14,719 nt of DNA from CAYLZN01 sp964387935 (GCA_964387935.1 CAYLZN010000121.1:1-14719), one strand, 5' to 3'; shown: positions 1-7,484, counted from the first letter of the stretch. The notes: generated by a model from the sequence alone, not told the origin. Translations and numbers: made by a program.

Positions 1-2473
1 GCATCTCGCGCTGCCGCAGCACCTGCTCCTTGCCGACCACCGGGATGTTGTTCTCCGACTGGCAGGCCACGACGCACGCGTTGCAGCCCACGCAGGCGTG
101 CGGATCGATGGACATGCCCCAGGCGTAGCCCTCGTACTTCCAGGGGTTCCCGTACAGGGTCATGTCCTCGGACGGCGTGTGGCCCATGTGGTGCGCGAAC
201 GCCGGATCCTCGGTGTAGTGCCCGAGCGTGGCCGCGCGCACGTGGTTGCGTCCCTCGAGCGCGAAGTGGTGCTGCGTGCAGGCGATGGCCCAGGTGCTGC
301 CCGTGCGCGCCATGGTCGCCGGCGCGTGCCAGAGCGCGTTCGACGACCGCAGGCTCTGCACGTCGGTGCCGACGCCGTCGCCCACGCGACCCGCCCGCGT
401 CCGGCCGTAGCCGATCGTCACCATCAGCGAGTCGTCGGCCTGACCCGGCAGAATCCAGACCGGGATACGGACCGTGTTGCCCCGCACCGTCAACTCGATG
501 ACGTCGCTCGCCTGCGCGATGTTGACCGGGTTCTTCGCAAACGCGCTGCGGATCCCGAGGCGCTCGGCGGTCGTCGGACTCACGAGCGCCACGTTGTCCC
601 ACGTGATCTTCGTCACGGCGTGCGGCAGCTCCTGCAGCCAGCCGTTGTTGGCGAACCGCCCGTCCCAGACCTTCGGGTCCGGCCGGAACACGACCTCGAG
701 GTCGGTGGACGGCGACATCCGCGTCACCGCCGCCGCCGTGGGCGCGTCGGCCCGGAGCGTCACGAGCGTCGGCGAGAACGCCGAGCCGGGCACGAACCCG
801 TCGTGGACGGTATGCCGCCAGAACTCGTCCAGGTTCTCGTGCGTCCCTCCGCTGGGCTCGAGGAGGCTGCCGAACGTCGCCGCGCGGCTCTCCCATTGGG
901 CCCTCCAGAAGTCGCGCACGACGTCGTAGCCCTGGCGATCCGGCCTGGCGCTCAGCGCCACCAGCAGGTCGTGCGCCGAACGACAGTCGTACAGGGGCGC
1001 GATGAGCGGCTGGACGATGCTCACGGTGCCGTCGAAGGCACGCGTGTCACTCCACGCCTCCAGGGCGTGCGTGGCCGGGACGTGCCAGTGGCACAGCCGG
1101 GCCGTCTCGTCCTCGAAGAGACTCAACTGGACGCGCAGGCCCACCTGCTCGAGCCGCTTCGCGAACTCGAGGTCAGCCGGCGCCGAATAGGCCGGGTTCG
1201 ACTCGCCGATCAGCACGAGCACGTCCACCCGGCCGGCGTCCATGTCGGCGACGAGCCCGCGCAGCTCCTCGAGCTGGTGGGTCGGTCGCGGCTCCACCGT
1301 GCGGGTGTACCACACCGTGGATCCGACGTTGCCCAGCGCCTCGTTCAGGGCATGCGCGAGGGCGTGCACCGCGGCCGGCTGCTGCTCGCCGGCGATGACG
1401 ATCGACGCCCCGCGGTGCGCCTGCAGGTCCTTGGCCACCGCCGCCACCCAGCCCTCGGGCACGCCCGGCACCGGGGCCTCGACCGCGCCGGCGACTCCGA
1501 CCCGTGCGGCCACCGCCCGGGCGAACTCCTCGACGAACGCCGCCTTGACGGCCAGACGGTGATCGGCCTTCACCCCGGTACTGCTCGGGGAGCTCTCGAC
1601 GACGTAGAGCCGGTTCATCGACGTCGAGTCGCCGTTGAGGCGCCGCTTCTCGACGAAGTCTGCGGCCCACCGCAGATGCCCCGGTCCCGTGACCAGGAAA
1701 TCCGCGTCGAGGGAGAGCACGACGTCGGCCTTGCCAAAGGCGTATTGCGGCTCGACGTACTCGCCGTACGCCAGGCGTGCGCCTTCGCGGACGTGATCGC
1801 GACTGACCGGCTCCCACTGCACCCACTTCGCCTCGGGCAGCTCGGCCAGCAGGTCGGTGAGCTGCGCGTGGAGGGTCGGCGAGGTGACGGTCTCAGTGAG
1901 GAGGCGCAGCCCCGCTCCCTTGAGGGCACGCTGGGCGTTCATCGCGCCCTGCAGGACCTGCAGACACTGACCCCACGGCCGGATGTCGTCGCCGTTCTTG
2001 ACGGCCTGTGCGCGATCCGGATCGTAGAGCGTCAGCATCGCGGCCTGGGCGAAGACGGAGGAGCCCGTGTGCACCGACGGATGCTCGGGGTTGGGCTCGA
2101 TCTTCGTCGGCCGACCCATGTGGCTCTCGACGAGCACCGGAGTGCCGACACCCGCGAAGGGCAGGGCCGTGGCGAAGTAGAGCGGCTTCCCGGGGACGAT
2201 CTCCTCAGGCGCCCGGACGTAGGGGACAATCCGCTCCGGGGGTTGGCGGGTGCAGCCGGTCACGCCCGCCAGTGCCATCGACGCGCCCATCAGCTTGAGG
2301 AACTGCCGACGGCCGGCGGGATCGGTGAACTCGGAGGCCTGCTCCGGGAACTCGCGGTGGAGCATCTCGACGAACTCCGGCGTCTCCGCCAGCTCCTCGA
2401 GGCTCCGCCAGTAGGTCTTCCCCGCCTCAGCCGACAATCGGGCACGAATCGCCGCCAGATCGAACTCTCTCAT
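1..2473 (-). CDS. actB: Alternative complex III large Fe-S/molybdopterin-like subunit ActB (partial, 3' end outside window)
   Basis: Subunit of alternative complex III, the quinol oxidase that stands in for cytochrome bc1 and passes electrons to cytochrome c or directly to a terminal oxidase. ATG is at 2473; 824 codons are visible and the frame is still open at the left edge. The N-terminus (YWRSLEELAETPEF, then REFPEQ) is the family's long extension, followed by a Tat-like GRRQFLK at residues 55-60 and a Cys at 74. The middle is the molybdopterin-oxidoreductase fold, which in this family carries no cofactor; it includes NNGWLQELP and a nearby TWDN. Near the edge a ferredoxin motif CVGCNACVVACQ (C794, C797, C800, C804) opens the Fe-S cluster domain. 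It follows actA by 34 bases on the same strand and no clear ribosome site precedes it, so translation may depend on actA. Further act genes are expected to the left, outside the window. The family assignment is very secure. Confidence 0.93.
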   Translation of the reverse strand, partial: MREFDLAAIRARLSAEAGKTYWRSLEELAETPEFVEMLHREFPEQASEFTDPAGRRQFLKLMGASMALAGVTGCTRQPPERIVPYVRAPEEIVPGKPLYFATALPFAGVGTPVLVESHMGRPTKIEPNPEHPSVHTGSSVFAQAAMLTLYDPDRAQAVKNGDDIRPWGQCLQVLQGAMNAQRALKGAGLRLLTETVTSPTLHAQLTDLLAELPEAKWVQWEPVSRDHVREGARLAYGEYVEPQYAFGKADVVLSLDADFLVTGPGHLRWAADFVEKRRLNGDSTSMNRLYVVESSPSSTGVKADHRLAVKAAFVEEFARAVAARVGVAGAVEAPVPGVPEGWVAAVAKDLQAHRGASIVIAGEQQPAAVHALAHALNEALGNVGSTVWYTRTVEPRPTHQLEELRGLVADMDAGRVDVLVLIGESNPAYSAPADLEFAKRLEQVGLRVQLSLFEDETARLCHWHVPATHALEAWSDTRAFDGTVSIVQPLIAPLYDCRSAHDLLVALSARPDRQGYDVVRDFWRAQWESRAATFGSLLEPSGGTHENLDEFWRHTVHDGFVPGSAFSPTLVTLRADAPTAAAVTRMSPSTDLEVVFRPDPKVWDGRFANNGWLQELPHAVTKITWDNVALVSPTTAERLGIRSAFAKNPVNIAQASDVIELTVRGNTVRIPVWILPGQADDSLMVTIGYGRTRAGRVGDGVGTDVQSLRSSNALWHAPATMARTGSTWAIACTQHHFALEGRNHVRAATLGHYTEDPAFAHHMGHTPSEDMTLYGNPWKYEGYAWGMSIDPHACVGCNACVVACQSENNIPVVGKEQVLRQREM

Positions 2474-2507
2474 GATCGCGTGTGCCAGGGGTCTGGAAGG
2501 TTCACAG

Positions 2508-3158
2508 TTAGCGGTGACAGGTCGAGCACGACGTCAGGCGCTGGATGTTGTATTCCTGCACGAGCTTCGGCCCGAGCTCGGCCTGACTGATGGGTGGCGT
2601 GTAGCCCATGACCGTGACGGCCTCGCGCGGACGCACGTGGCGTTCCGGCGCGCGATGGCAGTCGAGGCACCACTCCATCTGCAGCGACCTGGCCTGGTGG
2701 ATGCCTGGCATCTGATCCACGCGGCCGTGGCACGTCTCGCAGCCAACACCCTTCTTCACGTGGATGCTGTGATTGAAGTAGACGAAGTCCGGCAGGTTGT
2801 TCACGCGCACCCACTGGAGGGACTCCCCGGTGCGCCAGCTGGCCCTCACCGGCTCCAGGATGGGGGCCGTGATCCAGACCTGCGAGTGGCAGTTCATGCA
2901 CGTCTTGGTCGGGGGCACGTTGGCAAACGAGGACTGCTCCACCGACGAGTGGCAGTAGCGGCAGTCGATGCCCATGCCTCCGACGTGATGCGCGTGGCTG
3001 AACTGCACCGGCTGCTCGATGTTCGTGTTGGCGCCGGTCACGAAATCCGAACGCTGCACCCCATACCCGACCGTGGCCAGCGCCACGAGCAGAATGAGGC
3101 CGCCGGCCAGACTGGTGCGGGCCAGCGTGTTGGCGCGAGGGCGGAAAATCTGGCTCAT
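2508..3158 (-). CDS. actA: Alternative complex III pentahaem cytochrome c subunit ActA
   Basis: Membrane-anchored multihaem cytochrome c that carries electrons within alternative complex III. Five CxxCH haem sites are visible in order: CRYCH, CMNCH, CETCH, CLDCH and CSTCH, the last ending the protein two residues before the TAA. One hydrophobic segment at about residues 19-38 (LAGGLILLVALATVGYGV) serves as an uncleaved anchor, with the haem part on the outer face. I chose ATG at 3158 (MSQIFRPRANT, 216 residues) because ActA proteins usually begin this way. A GTG at 3185 in the same frame would add nine residues but has no spaced ribosome site. First gene of the act operon, directly upstream of actB. 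A promoter and a CRP-like palindrome about 220 bases upstream are described separately. Confidence 0.93.
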   Translation of the reverse strand: MSQIFRPRANTLARTSLAGGLILLVALATVGYGVQRSDFVTGANTNIEQPVQFSHAHHVGGMGIDCRYCHSSVEQSSFANVPPTKTCMNCHSQVWITAPILEPVRASWRTGESLQWVRVNNLPDFVYFNHSIHVKKGVGCETCHGRVDQMPGIHQARSLQMEWCLDCHRAPERHVRPREAVTVMGYTPPISQAELGPKLVQEYNIQRLTSCSTCHR

Positions 3159-3375
3159 GATTCGAGACACCACGGCCGCCGGCACTCCGGCCGCCGAACG
3201 AAGGCAGACGAATGACTCATCCCGTCAGGCCTCACGCGAGGACGTCACGGGTGCCAGCCACCACCGAACGTCATTCACACCGGCGCGGCGAGCGGAGGCT
3301 CTGCGTGCAGCCGAACCAGGCCCGGGCACGCCGAGCCTGCGGCCGGAACGAAATCCAGGTGCCAAACCCACTGAT

Positions 3376-3404
3376 ATCATGTGAAAAGCGTCACAAGCTG
3401 TCAA
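3376..3404 (-). promoter_or_regulatory. Putative sigma-70-type promoter facing actA
   Basis: On the minus strand a perfect TTGACA (3404-3399) is followed after 17 bases by CATGAT (3381-3376), which matches TATAAT at four of six positions. Transcription would start near 3368 and give a leader of about 210 bases before actA. A second -10-like TACAAT on the same strand (3494-3489) has no recognisable -35 element. Promoter consensus in this phylum is poorly known, so this is a sequence match only. Confidence 0.4.
3380..3395. promoter_or_regulatory. CRP/FNR-superfamily-type operator, TGTGA-N6-TCACA
   Basis: A perfect 5+5 palindrome with a six-base spacer (AAAGCG) that equals the classical CRP core consensus. 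It fills nearly all of the spacer between the TTGACA and CATGAT elements of the minus-strand promoter and lies 219 bases before the plus-strand zinc-ribbon gene. A protein bound here would be expected to block the actA promoter, because activators normally bind upstream of the -35 element. Which regulator binds is unknown; no CRP-family gene is in the window. Confidence 0.45.
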
Positions 3405-3613
3405 ACCCCATCGTGAGCGCACCGGGCGCAGCCCGGCCAGCCCGCGACCGTCGCCACCTGCTCGTTGCCAGACACGTGAGCCGGGCGCATTGTAGATCAA
3501 CCGCCCGGAACGCCACGCGATCTTTCGGGCGAGGCCGGCGCCCGCCGAGGCGCCCGGTGACAAGCGATGACAATTCAAGCGGCCGTCCACGCTACTATCG
3601 AGGAGTTTCAGCC

Positions 3614-4066
3614 ATGTCCGAGCGTAAGTACCGGCAGCGTGGGTATCAGGACGACGATCGCGAGCGGGGGACAGGAAGTGGCGGCCAGGCCCGTCCGCGG
3701 ACCCCGCGCGAACCAGGACGACCGGCCGGCGTCAAGACCGACCGGGAGCCCCGCGCCATCAACGTCCCCGCGTTCCAGCAGACCATCAAGTGCGCGCGCT
3801 GCGGCGCCGAGATCGCCGGCTATTCGTCGCCGGACGCCCTCTGCCGCTGCGGCACCGCCCTTCACTCCTGCGTGCAGTGCGCCTCGTTCGATCCCGGACA
3901 GCGATTCGAGTGCATGCAGCCCATCCCGGCCCGCGTGTCGCCCAAGGACGCGCCGAACACCTGCACCTATTTCGACCCCCGCGTGCAGGTGCAGCGGCAG
4001 ACCGGCTCCGCGCGCGAAGGCCCGCCCAGTGCCCGCGATGCCTTCGACAAGCTCTTCAAGCTGTAG
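3614..4066 (+). CDS. Small eight-cysteine zinc-ribbon-like protein
   Basis: A 150-residue soluble protein of unknown function. ATG at 3614 has a strong ribosome site (GAGGAG, 8-base gap). Residues 1-55 are charged, rich in Arg, Gly and Pro, and probably disordered. The core has C60-x2-C63 (CARCG), C77-R-C79, C86-x2-C89 with H84 just before, then C100 and C117. Eight cysteines would suit two zinc ribbons or one binuclear treble-clef-like unit. The C-terminus ends DAFDKLFKL, a possible short amphipathic tail. The stop lies inside the start of the next gene (29-base overlap), which suggests translational coupling. I recognise the general zinc-ribbon look but no named family; a role in nucleic-acid or protein binding would be a guess. 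Confidence 0.8.
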   Translation: MSERKYRQRGYQDDDRERGTGSGGQARPRTPREPGRPAGVKTDREPRAINVPAFQQTIKCARCGAEIAGYSSPDALCRCGTALHSCVQCASFDPGQRFECMQPIPARVSPKDAPNTCTYFDPRVQVQRQTGSAREGPPSARDAFDKLFKL

Positions 4067-6329
4067 TCGTGCCCTGCGTCTCGCCGTCCTGAGCCTTGCG
4101 CTGCTGGCCGGGACGGTGGCACACGGCCTGGCGCAGGCCCCCACCTCCGCTGGCGGGACGGCGGCGGCAGGGGGCACCCTGTCGGTCCGCTCCCCCGATG
4201 GACGCCTCCAGATCACCGCCGTCCGCGCGACGAGCGACGTTCGCCTGGACGGCGTCCTCGACGACGAGGTCTGGCTGCGCGCCGAGCCGGTGAGTCAGTT
4301 CGTCCAGAGTGAGCCGCAGGACGGCCAGCCCGCCACCGAGCGCACGGAAGTCCGGATGGCGTTCGACGGCTCGACGCTCTTCATCGCCGCCACCTGCTTC
4401 GACGAGAGCGGTGAGCTGGTGATCAACGACATCCGCAAGGACTTCAAGGTGGGCGACCAGGACAGTTTCGAGATCGTGATCGACACCTTCGCGGACCGAC
4501 GGAACGGGTACATGTTCATGACGAACCCGGTCGGGGCCAGGTCCGACCAGCAGATCGCCAGCGAAGGCCGGGAGAACAACGCGAGCTGGGACGCCGTGTG
4601 GACCGTGAGGACGACGCGGTCGGCCGAGGGCTGGACCGCAGAGATTGCCATCCCGTTCAAGACCATCCGCTTCGCGCCCGGCCAGACCAGCCTGTGGGGC
4701 ATCAACTTCAGCCGGCGCATCCGCCGCAAGAACGAGGTGGACTTCTGGGCGCCCGTTCCGCGGGCGTACAACCTGAGCCGGATCTCGCTGGCTGGCAACC
4801 TGGTGGGCCTGCCTGACGTGTCCCCCGGGCGCAACCTCCGGGTCAAGCCGTACGCGCTCGCCAGCACGCTCCGCAACGTCGGGGGCGACAGCTTTGACAC
4901 GGACCCGGAATTCGGGCTCGACGTGAAGTACGGCGTCACCCCGGCCCTGACGCTCGACGCAACCGTCAACCCGGACTTCGCGCAGGCCGAGGCCGACGAG
5001 CAACAGGTCAACCTGTCGCAGTTCAGTCAGTTCTTCCCGGAGAAGCGCGACTTCTTCCTGGAGAACTCGGGCATCTTCTACGTGGGTGACGCGGCGCGCA
5101 ACAACCGCGTCAACCCGGCGCCGACGCCCGACGAGGACCTGCTGCTCTTCTTCAGCCGCCGCATCGGCCTGACCGAACGCGGACAGCCCATTCCGATCAT
5201 CGCCGGCGGCCGGCTCACTGGCCGGGCGCTCGGCCTCTCCCTGGGCCTGCTCAACGTGCAGACCAACAGTCTCGGCGACGGCGCGCTGCGCATCGGTGCG
5301 AACAACTACACCGTGGCCCGCGTGCGGCGCAACCTGGGACGCGCCAACGACATCGGCGGTCTGTTCATGCAGCGGCAGTCCACCGACCGCAGCGGCGACT
5401 ACAACCGCGCCTATGGCGTGGACTGGAACATCCGGTTCTTCGGGAACCTCGACTGGAGTTCCTACGCGGTCGCCACCGACACGCCCGGCCGGGACGGCGG
5501 GCAGTACGCCTGGCGGACCTCGGGCAACTGGGAAGGCAACTTCTTCCACGGCAAGGCCGGGCTGATGGAGGTCGGCAACGGGTTCCAGAGCGACCTGTCC
5601 TACTATCGCCGCACCGATTCGCGGAAGTGGTTCCTCGACACGGGCATCCGCCCCCGGCCCGCGGCGCTGCAGAAGCGCGGCATTCGCGAGATGCACCCCC
5701 ACGTGGTCTGGAACTACTACACCGACCTCGACGGCCGCATGACCGGCAAGCGGCTCCACACGGGCTACACGTTCTTCCTGAACAATGGTGGGTACTCCGA
5801 GTATTCCGTGAATCCCGAATACCAGCTGATTACCAGTCCGCTCGTCCTCGCCCCGGGCGTGCCAGCACTGCCGGCAGGCGGCTACGGCTGGACCGAGCAG
5901 CAGCTGCGCCTCAACTCCGATCCGAGCCGGGCGCTGTCGCTGGCGCTCACGCTGATTGGCGGTGGACTCTGGAGCGGCTCGCAGAGGACCGTCAACGCCA
6001 CGGCGACCGTCAGGCCCAACTATCGCTTCAGATTCAGCCTCGGCGTGCAGCGCACCGATGCATCACTCGACGCGCCGGTTGGCGACTTCGTCACGACCTA
6101 CTGGACGCTCCGTGCCAACTACTCCTTCACGACCAACATGTTCGTCGACTCGCTGCTCCAGTACCTCGACGACCGGCACCAGTTCAACGCGAACGTCCGT
6201 TTCAACCTCATCCACCATCCGCTGAGCGATCTCTACGTCGTCTGGAACGAGCAGCGGTTCACGACGGCGGATGCGGCGGTGCCCGGGCGCGGGTTCATCG
6301 TGAAGTACACGCATATGTTCGAGTTTTAG
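4038..6329 (+). CDS. DUF5916-type outer-membrane beta-barrel protein with N-terminal CBM9-like domain
   Basis: A 763-residue secreted protein. Residues 1-32 form a signal peptide (Arg11, hydrophobic core LAVLSLALLAGTVA, cleavage expected after GLA). Residues about 63-235 resemble the family-9 carbohydrate-binding-like sandwich (RLDGVLDDEVW, later WTAEIAIPFKTIRF). Residues about 300-345 carry the DUF5916 hallmark NPDFAQAEADEQQVN and FPEKRDFFLEN. The remainder alternates in the manner of beta strands and ends in Phe (HMFEF), as BAM-assembled barrels do. The ATG at 4038 lies inside the zinc-ribbon gene and has only a distant GAAGG before it, so coupling to that gene is likely. Such proteins are common in Acidobacteriota and Bacteroidota and often sit near peptidases or TonB systems; their substrate is unknown. 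The family call is secure, the function is not. Confidence 0.87.
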   Translation: MPSTSSSSCSRALRLAVLSLALLAGTVAHGLAQAPTSAGGTAAAGGTLSVRSPDGRLQITAVRATSDVRLDGVLDDEVWLRAEPVSQFVQSEPQDGQPATERTEVRMAFDGSTLFIAATCFDESGELVINDIRKDFKVGDQDSFEIVIDTFADRRNGYMFMTNPVGARSDQQIASEGRENNASWDAVWTVRTTRSAEGWTAEIAIPFKTIRFAPGQTSLWGINFSRRIRRKNEVDFWAPVPRAYNLSRISLAGNLVGLPDVSPGRNLRVKPYALASTLRNVGGDSFDTDPEFGLDVKYGVTPALTLDATVNPDFAQAEADEQQVNLSQFSQFFPEKRDFFLENSGIFYVGDAARNNRVNPAPTPDEDLLLFFSRRIGLTERGQPIPIIAGGRLTGRALGLSLGLLNVQTNSLGDGALRIGANNYTVARVRRNLGRANDIGGLFMQRQSTDRSGDYNRAYGVDWNIRFFGNLDWSSYAVATDTPGRDGGQYAWRTSGNWEGNFFHGKAGLMEVGNGFQSDLSYYRRTDSRKWFLDTGIRPRPAALQKRGIREMHPHVVWNYYTDLDGRMTGKRLHTGYTFFLNNGGYSEYSVNPEYQLITSPLVLAPGVPALPAGGYGWTEQQLRLNSDPSRALSLALTLIGGGLWSGSQRTVNATATVRPNYRFRFSLGVQRTDASLDAPVGDFVTTYWTLRANYSFTTNMFVDSLLQYLDDRHQFNANVRFNLIHHPLSDLYVVWNEQRFTTADAAVPGRGFIVKYTHMFEF

Positions 6330-6333
6330 AAGG

Positions 6334-6360
6334 CGTACGGCGTACGGCGGCGTACGGCGG
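6334..6360 (+). repeat. CGTACGG short repeat array, left copy
   Basis: Three copies of CGTACGG begin at 6334, 6341 and 6351, the first two in perfect 7-base tandem and the others joined by CGG. The array starts four bases after the stop of the DUF5916 gene. The same unit in the opposite orientation (CGTACGCC) occurs seven times at 7388-7458, beyond the helix-hairpin-helix gene. Confidence 0.75.
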
Positions 6361-6396
6361 AAAGGCAGGACGGCCAGGGGTCTGAGAAGGCGGCCA

Positions 6397-6421
6397 GGCG
6401 CCGGGGGTGACTGCCGGCGCC
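6397..6421. other. Perfect 8-bp inverted repeat (GGCGCCGG / CCGGCGCC)
   Basis: The arms at 6397-6404 and 6414-6421 are separated by nine bases (GGGTGACTG). No T-run follows, so an intrinsic terminator for the DUF5916 gene is possible but not typical. It touches the TACAAT box of the next gene and covers where its -35 element would lie, so it could equally be an operator. Confidence 0.4.
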
Positions 6422-6422
6422 G

Positions 6423-6428
6423 TACAAT
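6423..6428 (+). promoter_or_regulatory. -10-like TACAAT immediately upstream of the helix-hairpin-helix gene
   Basis: TACAAT matches TATAAT at five of six positions and ends six bases before the ATG at 6435. No Shine-Dalgarno sequence lies between them. Transcription from this box would start at or next to the A of the ATG, giving a leaderless mRNA. No good -35 element is visible. Confidence 0.35.
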
Positions 6429-6434
6429 CGACCG

Positions 6435-7304
6435 ATGGCGCTCCCGGAGAATGCCGGCATCGCCAGCCGTCTGGACGAGGTGGCTGCGATCCTCGAGGAG
6501 CACGGCGCGAACCCCTTCCGCGTGGGCGCGTATCGCCGTGCCGCGAGCGTGTTGCGTGACCTGCCCACTCCCGTCAGTCGGATCCTTGCCGAGAAGGGGC
6601 TGGAGGGCCTCGACGAGCTGCCGGGCATCGGGATGAGCCTGTCACGATCGATCCGTGACCTCGTCACGAGTGGTCGCCTCCCTATGCTCGAACGACTCCG
6701 GGGCGAGAGCGACCCGGTGGAGCTGCTGATGACGGTGCCGGGCATCGGGCGCCTCACCGCCGAGCGGCTGCATCACGACCTCGACATCGACACGCTCGAG
6801 GAACTCGAGGCGGCAGCCTACGACGGCCGCCTCTCGGCGGTGGAAGGCCTCGGCGCAAAGCGCCTCCAGGGCATCCGCGACTCGCTCGGACAGCGGCTCG
6901 CCCTCGTGCGGCGCGCGGCGGCCGACAACGCCTCCGACGAGATCCCCCCGGTGGCAGAGCTGCTCGACGTGGATGCGGAGTACCGGACGAAGGCCGGGGC
7001 CGGGGTGCTGAAGACGATCGCGCCCAGGCGCCTCAACCCGCGCCACGAGGCCTGGTTGCCGATCCTGCACACGACGCGCGGCGCCCGGCACTACACGGCG
7101 CTTTTTTCCAACACGCCGCGGGCGCACGCCCTGGGGACCACGCGGGATTGGGTGATTCTGTCTGTCGAGAGCGGGCGGGGCGAACATCAGTGGACCGTGA
7201 TCACCGCCCGGCACGGCCCCCTGCAGGGTCACCGTCTGGTGCGGGGCCGCGAGGCAGAGTGCGAGCGCCATCACGGCAGGGATCGACGGTCGGACCAGTC
7301 GTGA
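6435..7304 (+). CDS. PolX-like helix-hairpin-helix protein without polymerase palm
   Basis: A 289-residue protein. Residues 1-90 look like the 8-kDa N-terminal domain of family X DNA polymerases (NPFRVGAYRRAASVL, then LPGIGMSLSRSI). A second helix-hairpin-helix lies at about 101-122 (VPGIGRLTAERLHHDL) and a third, weaker one at about 137-150 (GLGAKRLQGIRDSL). These usually grip DNA backbone at gaps or ends. The palm motifs of PolX (GGS and paired Asp) and the PHP domain are absent. Instead residues about 165-270 hold another conserved-looking domain (RHEAWLPILHTT, TALFSNTPRAH, DWVILSV, GREAEC). I recall similar stand-alone proteins in other bacteria but no tested function. A DNA-repair role is an inference. 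There is no ribosome site before the ATG, and repeat arrays lie on both sides. Confidence 0.8.
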   Translation: MALPENAGIASRLDEVAAILEEHGANPFRVGAYRRAASVLRDLPTPVSRILAEKGLEGLDELPGIGMSLSRSIRDLVTSGRLPMLERLRGESDPVELLMTVPGIGRLTAERLHHDLDIDTLEELEAAAYDGRLSAVEGLGAKRLQGIRDSLGQRLALVRRAAADNASDEIPPVAELLDVDAEYRTKAGAGVLKTIAPRRLNPRHEAWLPILHTTRGARHYTALFSNTPRAHALGTTRDWVILSVESGRGEHQWTVITARHGPLQGHRLVRGREAECERHHGRDRRSDQS

Positions 7305-7317
7305 CACGGGCATGCGG

Positions 7318-7366
7318 GGTGCTGGGTGTCGAGTGCTGAGTGCCGGGTGCCAGGTGCCGGGTGCGC
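7318..7366 (+). repeat. Seven tandem heptamers, consensus RGTGCYG
   Basis: Read in steps of seven from 7318 the units are GGTGCTG, GGTGTCG, AGTGCTG, AGTGCCG, GGTGCCA, GGTGCCG and GGTGCGC. The array begins 14 bases after the stop of the helix-hairpin-helix gene. A different heptamer-based array follows 21 bases later. Confidence 0.8.
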
Positions 7367-7387
7367 ACAAGAAACGCCCGCTGCCGT

Positions 7388-7458
7388 CGTACGCCCCCCG
7401 CCGTACGCCCTGTTGTGTCCGTACGCCGCCGTACGCCGTACGCCGTACGCCGTACGCC
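7388..7458 (-). repeat. CGTACGCC repeat array, right copy, inverted relative to 6334-6360
   Basis: CGTACGCC occurs at 7388, 7402, 7420, 7430, 7437, 7444 and 7451. The last four are in exact 7-base tandem, each sharing one C with the next. Read on the minus strand this is GGCGTACG, the same unit as the array at 6334-6360. CGTACG is itself a palindrome, so each unit could be a protein site. The array ends 40 bases before the ilvA start and lies in its promoter region. Confidence 0.8.
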
Positions 7459-7484
7459 TCCTCTATCTGCGATATCCTCCCCTC

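Larger units (their letters stand above)
3159..3613. other. Divergent intergenic region between actA and the zinc-ribbon gene
   Basis: 455 bases without a convincing gene. Short open frames here (for example 3391-3573 and 3225-3590 on the minus strand) are Arg/Gly-rich and resemble no protein I know. The region holds the minus-strand promoter and palindrome listed separately. Near its right end is a weak plus-strand promoter candidate: ATGACA at 3567-3572 and TACTAT at 3593-3598, with a 20-base spacer that is longer than usual. A good ribosome site, GAGGAG at 3600-3605, lies 8 bases before the ATG at 3614. Confidence 0.5.

Noticed and set aside
98..2590. Very long plus-strand open frame (830 codons) opposite actB
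   Set aside because: It is a GC-driven antisense shadow: Arg/Val/His/Gly-rich with no recognisable domain, while the minus strand encodes a clear ActB with its ferredoxin motif.
3225..3590. Minus-strand small frames in the actA upstream region as a small gene
   Set aside because: No ribosome site, Arg/Gly-rich content, and overlap with the promoter elements.
3212..3613. Upstream extension of the zinc-ribbon gene from the ATG at 3212
   Set aside because: The extra 134 residues are Arg-rich intergenic translation over the promoter and palindrome; ATG 3614 has a strong ribosome site.
4056..5759. 567-codon minus-strand open frame opposite the DUF5916 gene
   Set aside because: Composition typical of a reverse-frame shadow; the plus strand has a signal peptide, family motifs and a C-terminal Phe.
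7388..7458. CGTACGCC array as a CRISPR
   Set aside because: Units are 7-8 bases with no unique 30-base spacers; this is a simple tandem or short interspersed repeat.
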